A DNA stretch of 64,000 bases from Leptidea sinapis (taxonomy: Eukaryota; Arthropoda; Insecta; Lepidoptera; Pieridae), in contig NC_066270.1 of NCBI RefSeq assembly GCF_905404315.1, positions 13,596,001 to 13,660,000 of the forward strand, read 5' to 3'. Of the stretch, positions 11,280-23,707 are shown piece after piece (within the stretch, counting starts at the first letter, position 1; each line of letters opens with the position of its first letter). Under the pieces are notes generated by a model. The model made no database searches. It was given only the letters and a program-made list of their open reading frames with translations, and was not told the DNA's origin. A program made the translations under genes and the position numbers.

Positions 11280-12227
11280 AGGTACCAATTTCCTAGTATG
11301 ACAGGCTGTTCCATATGTTTGACAGCAAGTTTATTGTGCCTATTTGAGGCGTCACTCGCGAGCGTCTAGAGAACCAATTTTGACGTATAATACAAATGGC
11401 TGCGAAGGAACATACAATACTCTGAAGTATTTTTGCATTTGAATTAATTTCGTTCGTTTTTCTTGCTATTCATACTTCAAGAATCACCGTAATAAAGTAC
11501 ACATTTTTTTTTGTAAATAGTTTCACACCATCTATATTTCCACTAGGTTGTCATCACTAGTTTTAGTACCGCAGATTCTCGCTACATGGCCAAGAGCGCC
11601 AAAATGGCGAATATCAAACAGCCACAAAAGCATTTTGACAGCTGCCAGTCCAGTGGTATATAGTAGAGGTCCGTGACTCGAATGCACTTTTTAGTTCACA
11701 GATTGTCCGATAGATGGTGAACTAGAGCTTGATAGCTATCTGCTCTGTTGCCGCTGTAACGTAATAAGTGACGTTTAAAAGTCGAGAGATTTACGCGTGT
11801 CGCAAGATTCATAATCACAGGGCGGGTCGGATGGCATTTCCCCCATCGTGCCCCTGAACTGACTTTATTCGAGCATTCATATTCAAAAGGCGTAGTCCTG
11901 GACTCCTGGAAGACAGCCTTTATCCATCCGACCCAAAAAAGGAGACAGTTCGGACCCGGTTAAGGCGGCCACCTCTTGGTATATCTAGAGGTTCACCAGA
12001 TGATCAACACCGACGGTACGGCTTAACCATGGTCGCTCGACACTATCTTCTTGTATACCTAGCACATAGACAGGCAGCGGCTATCGAATGCAAGGCCTGG
12101 CAGTTTGTATGGACATAAGGTGTCAAATGAGGAATCTCTTTTACGAATATGATTATATTTGTGTATTGTGAATAAAAATATAAAGTTATAGGAATACACA
12201 TAATATGAGTATACAAAACAAAATGGT
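11280..12227. other. No gene seen
   Basis: More GC-rich than its surroundings around 11800-12070 (CATCCGACCCAAAAAAGGAG), which suggests an old transposon fragment, but no family was recognised. Confidence 0.3.
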
Positions 12228-12645
12228 TTTGCCCTGTGCTTCCCCGGGACATAAAAAGAATAGGGAAGTCCCAGGCCCAAGGGTGTCGTAAGAGGCAACA
12301 AAAGGCATTTGGAAGGCTCCTTTGCACAGGATTCCGGCTAGATTATGGGAACCACAACGGCGCCTTTTTCTGCCGTGAAGCAGTACCTAAGGTGTAAGCA
12401 TTATTGAGTTTCGGTCTGAAAGGGCGCTGTAACTAGTGAAATTAGTGGGCAAATAAGACTTAACATCTTGTCTCATGATGACTAGCGCAATTGTAGTAGG
12501 TACCACTGAGAATTTATGGGGTTTTCAAGAATCTTGAGCGGAATGCAGTACATTGTAATGGGCAGAGCGTATCAACTACCATCAGCTGAACATTTTGCTC
12601 GTCTCGTACCTTATTGTCATAATGTATCTATGAATAGTTTTGTCG
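12228..12645 (-). repeat. Dispersed repeat family R2, long copy
   Basis: Longest R2 version, including the TAGGGAAGTCCCAGGCCCAA block upstream of the CTTTGCACAGGATTCCGGCT core, ending near GTCTCGTACCTTATTGTCAT. Confidence 0.7.
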
Positions 12646-12649
12646 ATAC

Positions 12650-14477
12650 GTAGAACAAAATGAACTATCATGCGTTTCCGTTGTATTTCACTTTAAGTTT
12701 CCCAAAGTATTACGCTCTTTTAGCCACATGGATAGAGCTTGGCTGTTTATATGTACAGGGTTATTTCTCTGTATCCACTTTGTCGTAGGCAAATCACTGC
12801 AATTCTGTTTTCTTAAGCACCCCATTCCATTATTGTGATATAAATTACCTCGAAAAAAATATGTAAATGGCGTGAAATGATTGAAGTTTCTAAAACAAAA
12901 TCAGTAGTTTTTATTTTTTTTAAGCTGTAACAACATTTATGGCCTGTAGACTTTCAGAATAGGAGGAATGTTGATTAGGATTTATTGATTCGTGATTGTT
13001 TTTATTATCCTACATTATTGCTTTTTAGACCTACCAGGCGCACTTCCCCGTTTTACAGGAAAGTGCGCCTAGTGTACATGTTTACGACGTTAGATTTAAT
13101 AGACGCGACATTTGTCGTAGTTCCTAAACATCACAAGGTTCTCAAATTATCACGTTCAGAATCATTGGATGACATTGACCGAAATGTTTCTTTATAAGTT
13201 GTCTAAAATCAATGCCATTTGTTGCGTATTATTGTCACAGATATTTGTTATGAATAAAATTTTCAATAAAGAATATTTTAAATAAGGTATCCGGGTGTAT
13301 ACAAGTACATATATTTATTTCATTTATAAAATAATAGAATCTATATTATAGATAAGTAATAAAAAAAATCTCATTGTAATAGGGAATTATTAAGAAAAAA
13401 CAAGCAGAAAAAGCTATTCCAAGTATTTAAAAAAAAAAAAAAATTGACGTGGCCGGTTTGGCGCGTTTTGTAAGTAAGAACAATGTCGCCATTCTTCTAT
13501 TGCACGCCTCGAACGCGAAGCGGCGAGGTTGTGCTTTATAACCGACCTGTCAAGGTCATACGATTTCCACTCTTTAAACATTTTTTTTTCTATTACTCTT
13601 ACACATAATAAAAAGCACATCAATATAAAGCTGAGACACGAATGAATAATCCTGATACTCTTTTTAAGTTGTCGAATAGACGTCCATTAGTCTGTGGTTC
13701 ATAAAAGCGGCGTGGTACGGATATCTCGAGAACGACTTATTTTTTTCACAATGATATTTTTTTTAAACGCAGGTGATTTGATTGTATTAGAAATTTAACT
13801 TTACTGTGCACTTTTGGATTTTCCAATTTTTTACATTCACATTGACCAACGCCGCTATTCAAATACCCGAATTTCCCAGATAGGTATTAATGAACATTTT
13901 AAATATTAATTTTTTACTAAATTAAAATTATAACAAGGGACTTTTAGTATAATAATAATTAATTTCATTTGTAAAATTTACCTAATGTATATTTTTAAAA
14001 ATCTAATAACAATTATTATAAATATTATAATCTATGCAAAAACAATCTAATAACAATAAAATAACTAATCACTTTAATTATTCACAGTGTATGTTAAACA
14101 AGTTGAGACTTAGCTATTAGAAAACAAAAGCTTAATTTTTGGATTGACCTATTGTTAATATCTAACTGTGTTGGTATATCACATTCCCACAAAGAGAAAA
14201 TCTCAAATTTAATCGGTTCTGGGATTATGTTCGAGATTATCAATGGTCAGAAAAACTATAGTGGTATGCCCAGTGACTAGTTATGAGTTTAGTATATATT
14301 TTCATATAAGAATGTGGCCAGATGCAGAAATATTTCGGCATTCTTCCAACGAATTTCCAGTCGATGACATAAGATTATTACTACTTCATTAATATCGTAG
14401 GAAACAATTACTTATTGTAAATGCTTTAAAATGGTCCTTTTTTATATATAGTTATTTTAAAATTCCATTAAACTTAT
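12650..14477. other. No gene seen
   Basis: Mostly AT-rich. A short near-perfect hairpin (AGGCGCACTTCC / GGAAAGTGCGCCT) lies at 13037-13072. No exon found; this is downstream of the esterase stop. Confidence 0.35.
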
Positions 14478-14691
14478 TTATATATCAACCCCCATGTCAA
14501 TAAAATGCGTAATAAATTTTAAAATTAAGTGTTCCTCGTGTATTTTATCCCAAAAATGCATTCGTTCGTAGAATGGATTTCTTCCTTTTGTTAAATCCGT
14601 GTCTATACTGAGAAAGTTGAGTTTATCTTTATTTTCAACTTTGTCCCATGTGATTTGTAGAAGAGGGTCATCGTCATCTGGGGTAGGATTG
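14478..14691 (-). CDS. Esterase terminal exon
   Basis: Completes Gly from GG+C, then NPTPDDDDPLLQITWDKV to YERMHFWDKI and a stop at 14478-14480. Acceptor tttcag. The conserved NPTP and FWD motifs are typical of the esterase C-terminus. Confidence 0.85.
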
Positions 14692-17600
14692 CTGAAAATA
14701 ATAATAATAGAGTAAGTTAAATAATTTTATTTCAATTAAGAGTCGAGCTAGAAACAAAAAGAGTGTCTAAAAGATCGGCTTTCTTTCTTTTCTCTCTTCC
14801 GTTATTGGCTAGGGTGTCATTCGCCACGTGCAACGGCGGCAGGCACGGCTGGCTAATTTGCCAAGAGCAGCGTTAGGCCATGCCCAGAACTTGTGGACGC
14901 AGTCCTCAAAATCTATGTGCAGTCAGAGAGTAGACCCCTACGTACCTTCAAAATTGCCGATACTGCGACAGCAGATATCTACCCTAAGGAACACATAAAA
15001 CTCCGGCATGAGGCAAAATATTATGGTCAACTTTGTACACTGTGGTATGTTCAATCACCGTGGCCTCCCGGAATACGAAGGGATCCCCCTACTCTGGCTG
15101 ACCCGGTACCCTTGTGGGGTAAAAGAGGGACGTTAGGGATGGGCACCTGTTCTCAACACTAACCTGCGAAATAACTAAAGCCTATGCAATTATTTGACCG
15201 CTACTTGATGTTGCGGTCCGGGTTTCTTTGCGTGTATGGTACTTAATTCAGACGAGTCTTACCCATGCTGTCGTGACAGGACCGGAGTGTGACTTCCACT
15301 TTGAAAGGCCCTTAGAGGCCCTTGGGCTTGGGACTCCTGTTATTCTTCTTTCGGCCGGGGGACACACAGGGCAATTTTACACACATTATATAAATGAATA
15401 TATGACCCGGCTCTTCTCAAATAAAAGTCAACGAGTCGAACCATTGTGCTAGTCAAAATAACAATATCTCACCCCTAAGACGGCTTGAAATAAAATAATG
15501 ATCTGCTGGTCGGTTTTTGATATACCAAAATCAGGAAATAGACCAAAAAATCAAACTTCGCACACTTATTTATTGCTATTGAATATAGTAAATTTATTGA
15601 AGTAGGCGATACTTTGCGGAAATCCATAATTATCCAAATGATTTAAATTTTCTTTAGTTTAGTGTTGTTGAGTCTCGTGCCAGATTTTGGCGACTCAACA
15701 TGTCCTGATGCCTCGTGTAGAGGCGAAACACGTGTCGAATTGTTTAAAGACAAATATTGGCGGAATTAACACTAAAGAATACTCAAATCATTTGGAGATC
15801 TTATTTTAACACATACAAGTATATTCCTAGAGTTTACTCACCCATATTTGGCAAAATTTGTCCACATCTTTACAACTCGCTTCCTAGTTTTAATAGAATC
15901 ACGACTCCCCCCGTAGTATCCTGAATTCGATGTTTTAATACGATATATAAATGGTAATTCAGCGACATGTCCACTACAATTAAAAAAATCCAATTCTTTT
16001 GGCACACGCCACTGCCCTGCATAATTCATTACATAATAGTAGATCGCACATTCTGGTGCTACTTCAATATGGGTCCTTATAGTTTTGTCTATATAGTAAA
16101 GGAAATTATAATCACTACGCATTTGTAAGTATTCCTTTTTTGTGTGTTCAGTCAGACATTCTTCACCTTCCCAGTAGAAATTTAAAATTTTCTGTCCAAT
16201 TTTAATCTTGCTCTCTCCTTCAACATTTGTAAGGCACTTTGGTACTAACAGGCTAATGTCTTTATTATAAATTTCATACTCATAGAAATTATCTTTCATA
16301 TATTCTAACACTGCAGATTCAGTATTGTTACTTCCTATTATAAATGGTATTTTATTGAAATTGCCAGATTTTAGAATACTTGCGGGACTTTTGTCTAGAA
16401 ACACTGGTTGCCCTTCATAAAAACATTCAACACACGGTTTGAATATAGCATCAAAGCAGTCATACTTATAAATTGTCTTGAGCATATAAGATGAATGTGT
16501 TTTCATTATATCAATTGCTGGCAATTTTCGCAGTTCTTCTACAACTTCTAATTTGTCTGTTTTTGTAATTCCCATGTCATGTGCTAAATGCATTGTACTT
16601 TCAAGTGGATTTCTTGATAGAGACCACCAATTTAGAGCACAAGCGCTTTCCAGAATTGATTTATGGAATAATCCATTTGCCATTGGAGACAGCATCATTA
16701 AATGTACAATAGCAGCACCAGATGAAGTTCCAAATGTTGTTACATTATTCGGATCACCACCAAATTTAAGAATATTCTTTTGTACCCATTTTAAAGCAAG
16801 AATTATGTCTTTTATACCATTGTTTCCAGGCGCATTAAAATCATTAATGGAAAGAAATCCAAATGGTCCCAACCGAAAACCACATCGCACATAGACTATG
16901 TCCTCCTTATTTATTAAGGTGGGCTCTAATATATTATCAATAGTGTACATAAAATTACAACTTCCGACCCAAAACATGACAGGTAGAGGCTTCTCAGGTA
17001 TTATATTTGGAGATGAGACTTCAATATACAAACAGTCTTCCGACCCAACAATTTCTTTTTTATATGTTAAGCTGAGTGGTGGAGGTGCATCTTTTGTACA
17101 ATCCAGTACTTCTTTCCAAGGCTCAGCTGAAGAGGAAGGCTATAAAATGTCAATACAATAATTAATTCAAAGATAATTTTAGAGATTCTTAATAGGGTGT
17201 AATTTGTAGGCATGAGGTGGAGCCGAGGGAATACACACAAGAAAGTTTATTGAATTAGGCGTTACTTTGCGGAAATCCATAATTATACAAATGATTTAAG
17301 TTTTCTTTAGTGTTAATTCCGCCAATATTTGTTTTTAAAACAATTCGACACGTGTTTCGCCTCTACACGAGGCATCCTCAGGATGTGTTGTCTCGCCAAA
17401 ATCTGGCAAGAATCTGTATGTATATGTACCTACAGTAGGTATATTAATCCGTTCCCATGTAGCTCCTAAGCTACTTATTGTATTTTGACCAAAGTAGTGT
17501 TGTTAATATTTGATGATCCAATGCATCTTAGGAATCCATGTCACACAGTGTCACATTCATCTAATACTAAATACATATAGCCAAGACCTATTAGAAATAA

Positions 17601-18381
17601 AACTGCATCTAAATATTTTGTATTAATATTGTAATATTTAGTATCAGCACACTAGAAAATAAAATAAAAAAAGTGTGTGTGTCAGCTCCGACGCACGACT
17701 GGAGTTTACTCCTCAAGAACTATTGTCTTTGAACAGGAACTATAAAAAATCAAGTCCAATGGAGTCGGTTACAAACAGACATACAGCAGAATCTAACAAA
17801 AGCGTAATAATTAAAAAATAAAATAAATCCTTAACACTCAAAATATGTCAGGAAATGCCCAAACACAACTACTGTTAAAAGCGGAACTCAAAATTCCAAT
17901 TTTAAAAGGTTCTTCATGGAAGTTATCCACTTCCATTTTGGCACACTCTAATAGGTATATTATACTACATGCATAAGCTATCACACAGTATACTGTGTAT
18001 GCTGGCTACACACAAGTATATATACACACACACAACTGAAAAGTGAAAGGTGGGCGAGAAATGATGCACACCAAAAACATTACTATCCCGTTTGATGAGT
18101 AGATTTTACTCTCCATATTTTTCTCATACCAGGCTCCTTATATGAAAATCGATTCTTAAGGGGTAAACTCCAAAAAAATTAAATTTTATTAAAATTGTAT
18201 AGTAATGTATAATTATCTTACTTTGAACCTTAAATTCCCAAGTGGCGGCTTGGCATATGGTATACTTTTAAACTTATAGAATGTCCCTTCATCTGTTGTG
18301 TCAATGTAACCACAAATAGCGCCATCACTAGTCTCTATGATACATTTTTTATCAGTCCCAATCATTTCTTTTTTAGTTTCA
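14478..18381 (-). CDS. Carboxyl/cholinesterase (5' exon not found)
   Basis: Alpha/beta-hydrolase of the carboxyl/cholinesterase family, which hydrolyses ester bonds of xenobiotics, hormones or pheromones. Exons 18222-18381, 15842-17139 and 14478-14691 join in frame to 556 residues, so only a short N-terminal exon is missing. Visible: FKSIPYAKPPLGNLRFK, GSEDCLYIEV, RLGPFGFLS, nucleophile Ser192 in GTSSG, acid Glu327 in GSNNTES, His444 in SGHVAELPF (numbered from 18380), and the FAKYGNPTP end motif. Triad spacing is normal for the family. Oddity: the oxyanion-hole motif HGGGF is VGSCNF here (about 16951-16968), so full activity is doubtful. Penelope-type fragments sit in both introns. The subfamily and the secretion signal cannot be judged without the first exon. 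Confidence 0.88.
14740..15480. other. Esterase intron, unclassified GC-rich insert
   Basis: Bases 14800-15440 are richer in GC than their surroundings and contain partly open frames, which suggests a decayed transposon. No domain recognised. Confidence 0.3.
15595..15800 (+). mobile_element. Penelope-like fragment with broken hammerhead core
   Basis: Contains GCCAGATTTTGGCGACTCAA then GATGCCTCGTGTAGAGGCGAAACACGTGTC-type sequence. The CUGANGA box has lost about three bases (CCTGATGCCTC), so the ribozyme should be dead. Ends match the reverse copy at 17235-17415. Confidence 0.65.
15842..17139 (-). CDS. Esterase catalytic exon
   Basis: 432 codons carrying the whole catalytic triad. Begins PSSSAEPW after acceptor tatag and ends FAKYG at donor gtgagt. 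No internal stop. Confidence 0.9.
17235..17415 (-). mobile_element. Penelope-like fragment with hammerhead ribozyme
   Basis: Reverse-oriented relative to the 15595-15800 copy and placed in the other esterase intron. Shares the TACTTTGCGGAAATCCATAA end. It holds an intact hammerhead core (separate entry). Assignment to Penelope-like elements rests on the known association of this minimal hammerhead type with them. Confidence 0.6.
17335..17391 (-). ncRNA. Hammerhead ribozyme motif (minimal stem III)
   Basis: On the minus strand: CTGAGGA (17381-17375), stem II GCCTC/GAGGC with loop GTGTA, GAAA (17358-17355), self-complementary stem III ACAC/GTGT without a loop, then the cleavage triplet GTC with predicted cut between 17347 and 17346. 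Flanks AACA and TGTT can form stem I beyond a small internal loop. Such short stem III forms are expected to act best as dimers. Confidence 0.7.
18222..18381 (-). CDS. Esterase 5'-proximal exon
   Basis: Encodes ETKKEMIGTDKKCIIETSDG, then GTFYKFKSIPYAKPPLG and NLRFK, the family's N-terminal strand motif. Acceptor tttcag, donor gtaaga. It begins with one base of a split codon, so at least one exon lies further 5'. Confidence 0.82.
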
Positions 18382-19850
18382 CTGAAATAAATGTTCTATT
18401 CAATCCTATTTATTATGGCTTTTGTAGAAGGGTCATCACAATTTCTAATGTGTTCAATGTTCTAAATCAGGGTTAGGCCACCAAGTACTTTTTCCGTGAT
18501 AATAAATTTTGAAGTTTTAATGGTAATGCTTGGTACATATAGTATCCACAATACTTTTATTTGATAAACTTCTGAAAGAAATACACATGCATATAAATCC
18601 TGAGGTGACAGAGCAGCAGCTATAACTTAATCCTAGAAGAAAGAAATAGGATTTTAATAATTTAAACATTTTATACCAATTTTGGAAGTAAAAGCGCATT
18701 GTATGAGAAAAAGTTTTGTTAGCATCTATTGTGTTCAAAGGATGCAGTGAAATGCATTGAGAAAATGTTTAATTTGCATGTTTGAAATATTGGGCTAGCA
18801 CAGTCAGACAGTAGTAGGTAACTATAAAGAGGCTAGGACAGTAATTATTGTTAAATATAAGATTAGTACCTTGTACCAATAAGAGTAAAAGATGCCACTA
18901 CTATGGAGTATATACAACTCTGTAAACATGGATTAATAACATTCTAACAAAAGCTGAGTCATTCTACTTAATGAAGCTGAGTCACAAAAAGTAACTGTTG
19001 TTAAAAGCTACCAACCAAAGGAGGTTTAATATTGCCTTTTCTATGGAACTAGGTAGTATTTGATCTGATTGCCACCCTCAACTAAAACAATTCTTATACT
19101 GTAGGTTATATAGATGATCTATTTAAATATGCAGAAAGTTTGGTAACAAAGTACGTAAAGTAACAAATGCAGCATTGAAAATCAGTGCAGAGATCTATCA
19201 GTCAATGTAACAAAAACAGGACTAGTAATGTACATGAACAAAAGAATTCTGGGTAACTTTAAATCATCTAAAACTATTTAACAGTGAACTCTGCTTGTTC
19301 ATAAGAGATAATAATTTCTTGTAACAATATTATAAAAAAATTTTTTGGCTTCCATGTTCAGGGTTCTCTTGTTTGTGTTATTTTAACAAGAGGAATATAT
19401 TTCAAGATACATACTACAAGATTCCCTTGTATGATGTGCTGTGCACATTAATAGCACTGTGGATTTGATCTGATTGGCTCTTAATGTGACCAACTCTGAC
19501 ACTGTATTGTTGGGAATTGGTTCCTACATGGAGGGAATTCTGGTAGAATATTTAATCTGAAAGTATTTGCCCGTGCAAGTGTTAATCCAAAAATTATTAG
19601 CGTCTGAAGCTGAATTAAAATTTACAGCAGTTTCATTCTTGCAACTTTTTTAACCCCATCTTGACATTGTATTTTTTTTAAATTTGTCCTGGCATTATCG
19701 TTTGTACTTGTGTCTTAGCGCCGACTAGAACCCGCAGGTACGGGAATATTCGGTGGATCGGGAGGTTCACGGAGAAATGTGAAAAGCTAGGTAGCTAGTA
19801 AGTAGGGTTAGTAAATAATCAATCAGATTCATAATTTAATAGCCACTCAC
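18382..19850. other. Presumed 5' intron of the esterase
   Basis: No start exon for the esterase could be identified. The best alternative, a methionine followed by FKLLKSYFFLLGLSYSCCSV near 18670, has no supporting splice site. Confidence 0.3.
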
Positions 19851-19913
19851 CAATAATCAATATAAATAAACCACCACCAGTAAAATAATAAACTTCTGTT
19901 GGATGTTGATAAC
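19851..19913 (-). CDS. Candidate orphan exon with hydrophobic segment
   Basis: A 63-base reading flanked by acceptor cacag and donor gtgagt encodes YQHPTEVYYFTGGGLFILII, the start of a membrane-spanning helix, with symmetric phase. It looks like a piece of a small multi-span membrane protein. No partner exons were found, so it could be chance or a remnant. Confidence 0.3.
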
Positions 19914-20290
19914 CTGTGCTAGAAATAGGTTTAATTTATTACTCAATTATACTTTTCGATGATGATCGCGGAAGACATGTGATAGCCGTTAATCGCGACA
20001 TCAACTTAACAAACAACAATCAAGCAGAAAAATCACTGATAATTGATAAATGATAGGTATTAAATTTATATAATAAAAACAACATTTTATTTATTACAGT
20101 TTTTTTTTAATTTGCGGCACTGGTCGAGGCCGAAACCTCGAAGGGCCGACACAATTTAGCCAATATCACTTGTCAGGTTGAGATAGGTCAACAAGTATTG
20201 TTATATTTATGTGTGAAGTTTATCTAATTGAACTCCGATTCGCCCCGCTCTGCCTCTGTGGCAACGCACCGTAATAGCCTAAGCACATGG

Positions 20291-20480
20291 TCGGATTTGG
20301 TACCTACGGCCGATCAATCGGACGGTCCAGTGGGCAGCTCGCACCAATTGGTCTGGCGTCGTACTCGTTACGGGTTGGACGGAAATAATAATAATTTTGT
20401 GCGATGGACAATGCGACATACCATCGAATACGGTCCGCTACCAGACCGCGTCGGATAGTTCGGCTGTACCAAATCCAATA
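20291..20480. repeat. Possible small inverted-repeat element
   Basis: CGGATTTGGTACCTACGGCC on the left and, in reverse, ATTGGATTTGGTACAGCCGA on the right. GC-rich centre with palindromic CGCACCAATTGGT. Class unknown. Confidence 0.35.
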
Positions 20481-20484
20481 TTAA

Positions 20485-22080
20485 TGATTCAGGTCAACGA
20501 ATTATGTTTTGTTTCAGAAATTTAAATTAAGATAAAACTCTTGCATTCATAATATAGGTGGTGAATATTTGTGGGTTATCTGTTGTGTTTTTGATCTGGA
20601 TTCGTAACTTTTGCACTACTGACTGCCTTCTTTTGCCTGGATTCAATCGGTCTTATCTAAAACGCTTATTGTCTTTAATGCATGTTGTGGTTGTTTTGTT
20701 ATCTTATCTTATCCCTTTGATGGATAGCTGGGTATGTGACTAGACTTGAGTCTTGATTATTAGAGATTTTGATTTAGATTCTACTAATGCTACTTTATTA
20801 TTAACTCGTTATTCTTACACAAATACAAACTTATCATGTACCTAGGTACGTCATGCTCTACACCATAATGCGTACGACATTTAAAGGCGATCATCTACTA
20901 CACAACTTCGAGAAACTGTCATGCATCAAAATTATATTTGGTTTTAGGCACAGCACAGGCGTTAGCTCGTGCCATATTTTATAGTCGATGGCCCTTAGCG
21001 ATAAGCCGATAACAGAAAGATGGCTTATCTAAAGCACGGGACAAACCCAACTGGCGTGCTCTGTTCTCAGGTGTGTAGCTACCGCCGTATCTGCCGTACC
21101 AATTATATGGTCCCCCGGAACATGGGGCCCCCGACGTGCGTAAGCAAAAATTAATAAAACCTATGCTTCTTTTGCTTCCCGAAAAAAAACAAGGAGTGTA
21201 TATATTAAATTTGAATTATTTGTAAAAATTTTGGAAAAAAGAGACAATAAAAAGAATGATAAGCAATAATTTTTGTTATCAATAAATTTTTATTCTATTC
21301 TATTCTAATTATGATGAACAGATATTTCTTTTAATTTTATGCAAAAATTTTTTTTCTTTTATGAGAAATCTTTACCCTTTGTAAGGGCCCCCAAGCACAT
21401 TTTTATACGGGGCCCCGCCAAGGCACGCTGCTGTCTTTTCTATTAATCACCTCACGCGACCCAACACCGTTTATGATTTGCCTCAAGCATGTCTTATAAG
21501 CATAATATATATGTATAATAACTAAGAACGTGTGGGATGTAATAAATTTCTTTTTTTAAGGTCTAACAGTTGGGCATGAGTTCCGAGTTACTGCCGGTAC
21601 TAACTGTTATACTGGCATCAACTCTAAATATGTTCCAATCATTGCAGTGATAAAATACGTAACCAATGTAACGACAATGGTTTCAAGGCTCATACCCTTG
21701 AAACACCGACTTAAATCCTATCAATAGGTACCACATATAAATAATAGTATGTAATTAATATTAAAGGTAAAGGTTTGCATAAGATTTGTATTATATTACA
21801 TTTTTAGTTATTTGATACTTTTCAGTTTTTGAAGTCGGTTTTTAAACGAAGTTTATTTATTTCATCGTTTTTAAAATAAACTCAATAACAATAAAAGTGA
21901 TGCAACGAAAATACTCAAACGTCAAATAGTTAATGCCTTACACGAGTAAGTCAAAAAAGCAAAAGTAAATTAATACAAAACAAAAGTTATTGAGTACATT
22001 AGCTGCATCATCCACACACAACGTAAATAAATAAAAGTATTTTGTGAGTATTTTGCGATTATAAAAAAATATGTAATAAC
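20485..22080. other. No gene seen; scattered repeats
   Basis: Contains a half copy of the ACCGACTTC fold-back element (21675-21865). The rest, including the GGGGCC-rich bits near 21100-21420, was not classified. Confidence 0.35.
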
Positions 22081-22082
22081 TT

Positions 22083-22380
22083 TTAAGAATCTGAAGCAGA
22101 GCTTCCGGTAACAGGATCATCCTGCCACCACAAGTAGCGCCAGTTCACGAGCAATACCCTCCCACAAGCACACAGCCGGTCTGAGGTTCGAGTCTTCTTA
22201 GAAGACGCCCCGCGACTGATGTTGCGTAGTCTTTGCGGCCTCCACGGCCCATGTCCTATGTCGCTGTAAAAGCCTTCAGCATTGAGGAGGTTTTCAGTCG
22301 GTAGGGGGAATCGCTTATGCGGACACTCGAGTCCGACATATACTGTATAATACGTAAATGGATTTTCCTCCCATCGAAAA
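22083..22380 (-). repeat. Unclassified GC-rich repeat-like block
   Basis: Open on the minus strand but with odd composition (RTSDRLCACGRVLLVNWRYL) and ending at a poly-A/T run at 22377-22388. I read it as a retroposed fragment, not a gene. Confidence 0.35.
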
Positions 22381-22944
22381 AAAAAAAGAAAAAGAGTAAT
22401 ACCTCTTTTTACAATTTTACAATTCTGCTGAAATTTGTAATTAATATTATATAACATTTATATTATATAAAATTAATAAAAGTAATTTATAAATATAATA
22501 TAAATTTAACAACACTAAAAATGATCATGATGTAAGTATTCAGCACACCGAGTAATAAAGGTCAGGCTGCCGTATCCAGTTAAAATTGCTTTGACTTAAA
22601 AGCAATTATGAATAAAATTAACGAATTTCATATAACAATTTAATTGCTCAAAAATAATTTTTACACCGAGTAAATTAAAACCAAAACACACATCACAATA
22701 GTAGTACGTTATGTTTAAAGGTTCTTTTTGCTTGCTAAAATGGATAAATGCTTAGCAAATATTATATTACTGAAACATTAACACATACCAAATACTACAG
22801 TTCTAATTTGCTTGAGTGTAATCAAACTAAAAGCAAATTATATTATGATCTAAGGTAACATTAGTTTCCCTTTCTTTTTTTACCCCACAACTAGTTAAAC
22901 AGTCAACTGAATCAGCGACAAACTGCAAGATTCCAGCTTGGGCA

Positions 22945-23375
22945 CAGAAGTCCTCGTATGATGACCACGTACTGGAAATCGCAGTGTGGTAGGCCCCGCA
23001 AGAAGATCAATCAAAGAAATTATCCTCGAGAAATGATCTCGTCCACAAAATTGTAGGACGACAAATTACTCTACTTTAATTGTTAAAATTCGATAAAATA
23101 TGAGAAAACAACGCCGTCATGTTAGGGTTCGTAGAGAAAAATATCACAGGTCAAAATTACTTTTATCTCTACTTTTGACGTAACGAGACGAAATAAATAA
23201 GCAACCATGATAGCTTCAGTAGACATGTCGAGATAAGTCGAGAAAATGCGTAGAGACAATTTACTCGTGGTGCGCATCTTAGCCCGGCTGATCGAGACCG
23301 ATTGTCGTGGAGATATTTGGGGAACGCCTTTGTCCAGTAGTAGTAGCAGTACGTTTTCGGCTGAAGTGATGAAGC
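22945..23375 (+). mobile_element. LINE family B fragment split by an insertion
   Basis: Left piece near 22945-23010 (GTCCTCGTATGATGACCACG, TGGTAGGCCCCGCAAGAAGA) and right piece near 23283-23375 (GATCGAGACCGATTGTCGTG, GCCTTTGTCCAG) are parts of the same RTE-like 3' end seen at 28495-28860. About 260 bases of other DNA separate them. Confidence 0.6.
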
Positions 23376-23451
23376 CTATTTAAGTATTAAAAGACTAGGA
23401 CAGACTAGACTAGGAAAGTAATAGTTTTATAGCTACAATTAAACACTTTAT

Positions 23452-23707
23452 TTAAAATTTTTGGTCCATATCGCGTTCGTAAAAATCTTGCAGAAAGTTC
23501 TGATTCATAACCGCATTATCACAAAACTTAAGTTTGTCGACAATATTCGTTTTGACTTGATTAAGATCGTTTGACAACATTTTTCTGAATTCCGTTGAGG
23601 CAATTATATTAGCGAAGAATTTCCTGTTGCTTGTAAATTTCTCACCAATGCCAACTGTTGTTTTAGATGGTGAGTTGATGTACGCGTCAATATTATCAAT
23701 GAAGAAG
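23452..23707 (-). CDS. Unrecognised gene, terminal exon
   Basis: 85 codons with stop after acceptor ctttag: FFIDNIDAYINSPSKTTVG to MDQKF. A long exon without stops, a good acceptor and an immediate poly(A) signal favour a real exon. Confidence 0.6.

Noticed and set aside
14893..15452. Two plus-strand ORFs in the esterase intron
   Set aside because: No recognisable domain; GC-rich repeat-like block with broken frames.
22083..22457. 124-codon minus ORF
   Set aside because: Composition and the adjacent poly-A/T run look like retroposed DNA; no domain or splice support.
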